Positions 10,501 to 16,500 of a stretch of DNA of 26,465 bases are shown piece by piece (position 1 is the first letter of the stretch; each line of letters starts with the position of its first letter). Under the pieces are notes generated by a model. That model was not told the DNA's origin, searched no databases, and saw only the letters and a list, made by a program, of their open reading frames with translations. The DNA lies in IMG/VR virus record IMGVR_UViG_3300025849_000183, positions 1 to 26,465 of that record; one strand, 5' to 3'. This DNA comes from a virus. The position numbers and the translations under genes are program-made.

Positions 10501-13500
10501 GATGGATTTTATAAAGCAACTGATGTAAAAGGTAACAAAGTAACTTTTGAAACCGAAAAACAAGATTGGTTAGAAATTGACGAAACAATCGAAATTAGTG
10601 GCACAGTAACAATTTTTACAAGTCAACGCACAGCAACAATAAATGCCGCAAATAAAAACATTACTGCTAATTTAAGTTCTAATGAACTTGTTTGGATAGA
10701 TGACGACGATAATAGTAAATGGACAGTTCTTAAAAATACGCCAGTATATAAAGAACATCAAAAAGTCCAAAGTTCTTTACAACTTGATAGTACACAGCAC
10801 GGATTTGGACATTCAATTAGTGTAAATCAAAATAATACTAAAATGGCAGTGGGTATACCATTTAAAGGCAATGGCGAAGTACACGTTTATACAAGACCAA
10901 GTGACAATACTAATTTTGTGCTAGATCAAATTATTGAAGCACCTACAGATGTTGCTGATTCTTACGATGGCAGTACGCCAACAACATCAATGAATTTTGG
11001 AGAAAGTGTTGCACTTAGCCCAGATGGACAGTATCTTGTAGTTGGATCACCTCAAGCATCAAATACATTTAGTTTTTATAAAGGTGAATTCCAACAAGGC
11101 ACACCATATACAAAAAGTCAAATTGTAAAGTACGGACCAAATTTATATAAAGCAATTCAAAATATTGATCCTGCTACAGGCGCAATCCAGTTTGATAGTT
11201 TTGATTCATATTTGAATATAGTTCCAGATAGTGATAGTACATTAATTAATTTATTACAAGCAGGCGATTATAAAATCAATGACAGTTTAGTTAATCATAT
11301 ACTTGTAAGAGCACCTATTGATGCATACGAAGGAAGTACTGCAGGTGATGATATTGTTTTAAAATGGAACAATTATAGTAAGTTAAGTATTCAAGGTAGT
11401 ACAGCAGACGTGCAACCGTTTGATGGAGAATTCCCTGCAATTACTGATACATTTATTACAGGTACACACAATATTGAATACAAAGTAGACAATGTTCTAG
11501 TTATTGAAAACTATGTTAACTTACCAGCAGTAGGCGACACTCTTTCAAGTAGTATTGCTAGTGGCGAAGTAGTTTATGTAGCAAGCAATTTAACAACTTG
11601 TACAGTTTACTTGTCAAATGTAAATGGAACGTTTGCATCAACTGGCAGTGTATTTGTTGGAACAATACGTATTGGAGATTATACTGAAGATTATGTAAGT
11701 CTTACAAGCAACTTAGGTGGATATTGGTATATTACTACACCACAATATACAACTAGTGCTGATAGTTCAAATGTATTTGTTGATCCAGGACACGGCCTAG
11801 TTTATCAAGATTTACTTACAACAACAAGTGGCAGAAGTACTCCGAATTTCTATTACAATATTACTGACACTAGACAAGAAGCCATTGCAGACGGCTTATC
11901 AGCAAACTTACCATTAAGTTTGAATGACCAAGCATCATTCGCACAAACACTTACATATGAAGGTGATCCAGGAGAAGTGTTTGCATTACAGCAAAGTCCG
12001 TTATGGACAGTTAGAGGTGGTAAAGTATTTACTGATACGTTGTCAAATGGTGATACTTTTTATATGCAAGTTGACAGTGTAAGCGGAAATACTAATTTTA
12101 CTGATACAGTAATGAATGCCGCACTATTTAATAAACAGCATACAGTATATGATCTATGGGATGGGTATCTTGATCTAACTTTTGATGAATTTGATCAAGT
12201 AAACTTTTTACCGTTTGAACCTATTGTAGGTGACATTGTAGAAGATACAGTTACAGGTGCTACTGCTGAAATTACTTTTTACAAAAGACAATTTAATACT
12301 GTAAGAATTTATGTTAAAAATGTTACAGGAGCATGGAGCAAAGGCGGAGATTACAACGAATCAGCAGATATATTCCGTGTAAGGGGAGCAGTTAAGCGTA
12401 ATTTTGCTAGAATTGATGCAGTATCATTAGCAGGCGCTCGTTTAGGTAAAATTATTGTTATAGAAGAATCAAGTAACTTTGCAGATGCCACAACTAGTGA
12501 ACTAAGTGATTTTGAATATTGGTTCTATAACAAAACTACACTATCAGGTATTCCAAGAGAGGCTAATATTCCAGCATCGAATAACAGAGATTGGCAGTTA
12601 GTTACCAACATTCCTGTATCTAATAGTAATGGTACACAAGCAAGTGGACTTGTACAAGAAGGATTGTTCAGTGTATATGACTTAGATAGTAAAATTCAAT
12701 TTAAAGTAGCATCTCATTATACTATTCCTGAAAGAAAAGCACATGCTAAACTAGGTGACGAAGTACAGTTTACACAAGAAAATGGTTTATATAGATTAAG
12801 TGTTGCATCAAAAGGTGCTGGTACACAAACTAACGCAGGCAGTATACATTTTGTTAAACATGGCTCTGCAACTGTAAATGGAACAATAGAAAGTTACGAC
12901 TGGCAACTTGATATAGATCCAAATTATAGAGGTACGTTCCATACAACAGTATTTTATAAACAAGGAGAGATTGTAGAATATCAAGATAAACTTTATAAAG
13001 CACTAAGAAATATTGCAAGCGGTCTATCGTTTGTACCACTTGATTGGGAATTAGTAACTGACGGTACAGCGCATGTTGGATTTATACCAACAGTTGGAAC
13101 AAATAGAATTATTGGTGAAGAAGTTTTTGATCCAGAGTTTGGTATAAGAGATTTTGCAAGAAAGTTTGATCAAGATAAAGATGGTGATGTATTAGTTGTA
13201 AGTTCAAGGATACAAGGCAATGATAGTTCAGGCGAACGTATCATAGTAGTTTATAGACGATTGCCACAAGGACAAATGACAGTATCTCAAACTATTAAAC
13301 CACCGTATGAAGACTTATCAACAGGATCATATACTGGATTTGGTGATAGTATTAGTGTAAGTAGTGACGGTGAAATGATTGCTATTGGGGAACCTTATAA
13401 TGATGATAAGAAAAAAGACCAAGGTAAAGTTTATGTTTATACTTTAGTTAATGGTCAGTTTACACTAACTCAAGAAGTGTTTAGTCCAAATGGCGAACAG

Positions 13501-16500
13501 GCAGAACATTTTGGTGCTTACTTAAACTTTGATGGAAATGCATTATGTGTTACTAGTCTTAACGGCGATATTGAATCGCCAACAACATTTGATAATCTTA
13601 CAACAGTGTTTGATGATGAATTTACAACTTTCAAATCATCAAATATGGACAGTGGTGTTATCTTTATGTACGAAAGAATTAATCAGTCGTTACTATTTGC
13701 TCAAGAATTTATTATTGACGAACCATTAGCAGTCAATTTTGGTAAAAATATTGTTATGAACAGTAATCATGTTTACTCAGCAATTCCAGAAGTTACTGAC
13801 CTTAATACCTTCCAAGGTATGATTATTGACTTTAGAAAACCTATTGGTGCTAAATCATGGAACACACATAGAAGTCCAATTGATCAAGTAGATATTAATA
13901 AGATTAAAGGTGCATTTTTATATAACATCAAAACTAACACTCTTATTGAAGATTTAGATTTCATTGATCCAGTACAAGGAAAAATTGCAGGAATAGCAGA
14001 ACAAGAATTATCTTATAAAACTTATTATGATCCAGCGGCTTTTAGTATTGGTAATGACACTGTTATTATAGACGAAACTAATGCTTGGGGCAGAGAACAT
14101 GTTGGCGAACTATGGTGGGATTTAAGTGCAGTTAAATTTTATAACTACCAACAAAATAGTATTACATACCAAACAAATTATTGGGGAGAAGTATTCCCGG
14201 GTACAAGCGTACAAGTATACGAATGGGTTGAGAGCGATCTAATACCTAGCGAATGGGATAATTTAGCAGATACAGAACAAGGAATTGCTTCTGGAGTAAG
14301 TGGTACATCTAAATACGGTGACTTTGTATATTCACAGCGTTTAGTATGGGATCCAATTTCTAAAACTAGTAAGCCACGTTACTATTATTGGGTAGCAAAC
14401 AAACGTGTGGTACCTAATGTTACAGGTAGACGTATTACTTCATACGATGTTACAAGATTAATTCAAGATCCTGTTGGACAAGGATATAGATTTGTTGGTT
14501 TAATGGGTAAAGACAGATATGTGTTGTTTAATTGTGAAGGATTAATGAGTGGCGAAGATGTCGCATTTAATTTACGTTACTTTACTCTTGACAATGACAC
14601 TCAAAATATTCACAATCAGTATCAAATGTTAACACAAGGTATTGGATCAAGTAGACCTAACAGAGATATTGAATTAAAATGGTTTGATAGTATAATTGGT
14701 TACGACACACAATTTAGATTAGTTCCAGATCCTAAATTAAGTGCAAAAGCAAAATACGGAATTAGTAATAATCCAAGACAATCGATGTTTATTAATAAGT
14801 CAGAAGCATTTAAGCAACTAATTGAAAGAGTAAATGACGTTCTAATAAAAAATATTATTGTTGATGAGTTTGATATTAGTGATTTAACTAAGAGTGATCC
14901 TGCACCATTTGCAAGTTCACGTGATTATGATATAAAAATTGATACATTTGAAGATCTTGCGTTTGTTGGTGTTGCTAAAAGAATTACAGCAGTGTTAACT
15001 CCTACAATAGTCGATGGTAAAATTACAAGTGTTGAAATTACAAATTCTGGAAGAGGTTATATTGATCCGACATATGTTTCAACAGTAGGCGGAACACGTT
15101 TAGGGCCAAAAGTAACTGTATCTGGCATTGGTAGAGGTGCCGTTTTAGAAACTGAAATTAATGAATTAGGACAAGTTACTACAGTTAACATTGTTGATCC
15201 AGGACAAGGATACGATGAAAATACAGTGCTTACTCCAAGAAACTTTAGTATACTTGTTTCAAGTGATATAAATGTTGCTAATAAGTGGTCTTTATATAAC
15301 TATAACGGAACAACATGGAATAGAACAGTAAGTCAGCGATTTGATACTAACTTATACTGGAGTTATTCTGATTGGTATGCAACAGGATATAACGAATTTA
15401 CTGAAATTGATAGTTTAATTGATTTTAGTTACCAACTTACAGCAATTGAAAACGATATTGGTAATACTGTAAAGATTTCTAGTGTTGGCTCTGGAGGGTG
15501 GTTACTTTTAGAAAAAATTGCAAACAATCCTACAGAAGATTATACACAAAATTATAAAGTAATTGGTAAACAAGATGCAACTATTCAATTCAGTAACAAA
15601 TTGTATAATACACAAATTAACAAAACAGGATTTGATGTTGATACATTTGATACAGTATTTTATGATAGTCAGCCCGTAACTGAATCTAGAGTAGTTTTAG
15701 AAACACTCCGTGATCATATTTTAATTGATGACTTAGAAACACATTATAACGAATTGTTTATAGCAAGTATACGTTATGCATTTAGTGAACAACCAAATAT
15801 TGATTGGGCATTTAAAACATCATTTATTAAAGCACAACACAATGTTGGTGATCTTGCACAAAAGGTTACATTTAAAAATGATAGCATTGAAAATTACCAA
15901 GATTATATAAACGAAGTTAAACCATTTAAAACAAAAATTAGAGAATATGTATCTAATTATGAAAAAACAGATCCTACTAATAGTGTTGTAACAGATTTTG
16001 ACTTACCGCCGAGATATAATTTTAGTAAATCAAAAATTACAAGTAGTACAGCAAAAGTTTCTAATAATTTAATTACAAGTGTACCTAACAGTACTAGTTC
16101 TTATCCAGATAAGCATTGGTTAGAGAATACTGGGTATGAAATTAAAGAAATTGTAGTAAGCAATGAAGGATTAAACTATACATTACCTCCGATTGTTACT
16201 GTTGAAGGCGGAGGCGGCACAGGCGCAACAGCAAAAGCCTACCTAAATGGTAATAAAGTCTCTAAAATTGAAGTTACTAATTCAGGTAACGGGTATATTA
16301 GTGCTCCGGATATTGTGTTAAATGGAAGTGTTGAAGAAGGCGGCACCGTAGCAACTGCAAGAGCAGTATTAGGTAACGGTAAAGTAAGAGGAACACATAT
16401 TATATCTAGATTTGATAGAATAAGTGGAAATCCTTATTATTTAGAAGTTGCTAGACAAGAAACATTTACTGGTGACAATGCAACTTCTGTATATAACTTA

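Noticed and set aside
10250-10760. Extra propeller blade upstream of segment A
   Set aside because: The segment has beta-strand character but lacks the FG..., DG and VG.P signatures, so I limited the blades to 2081 onwards.
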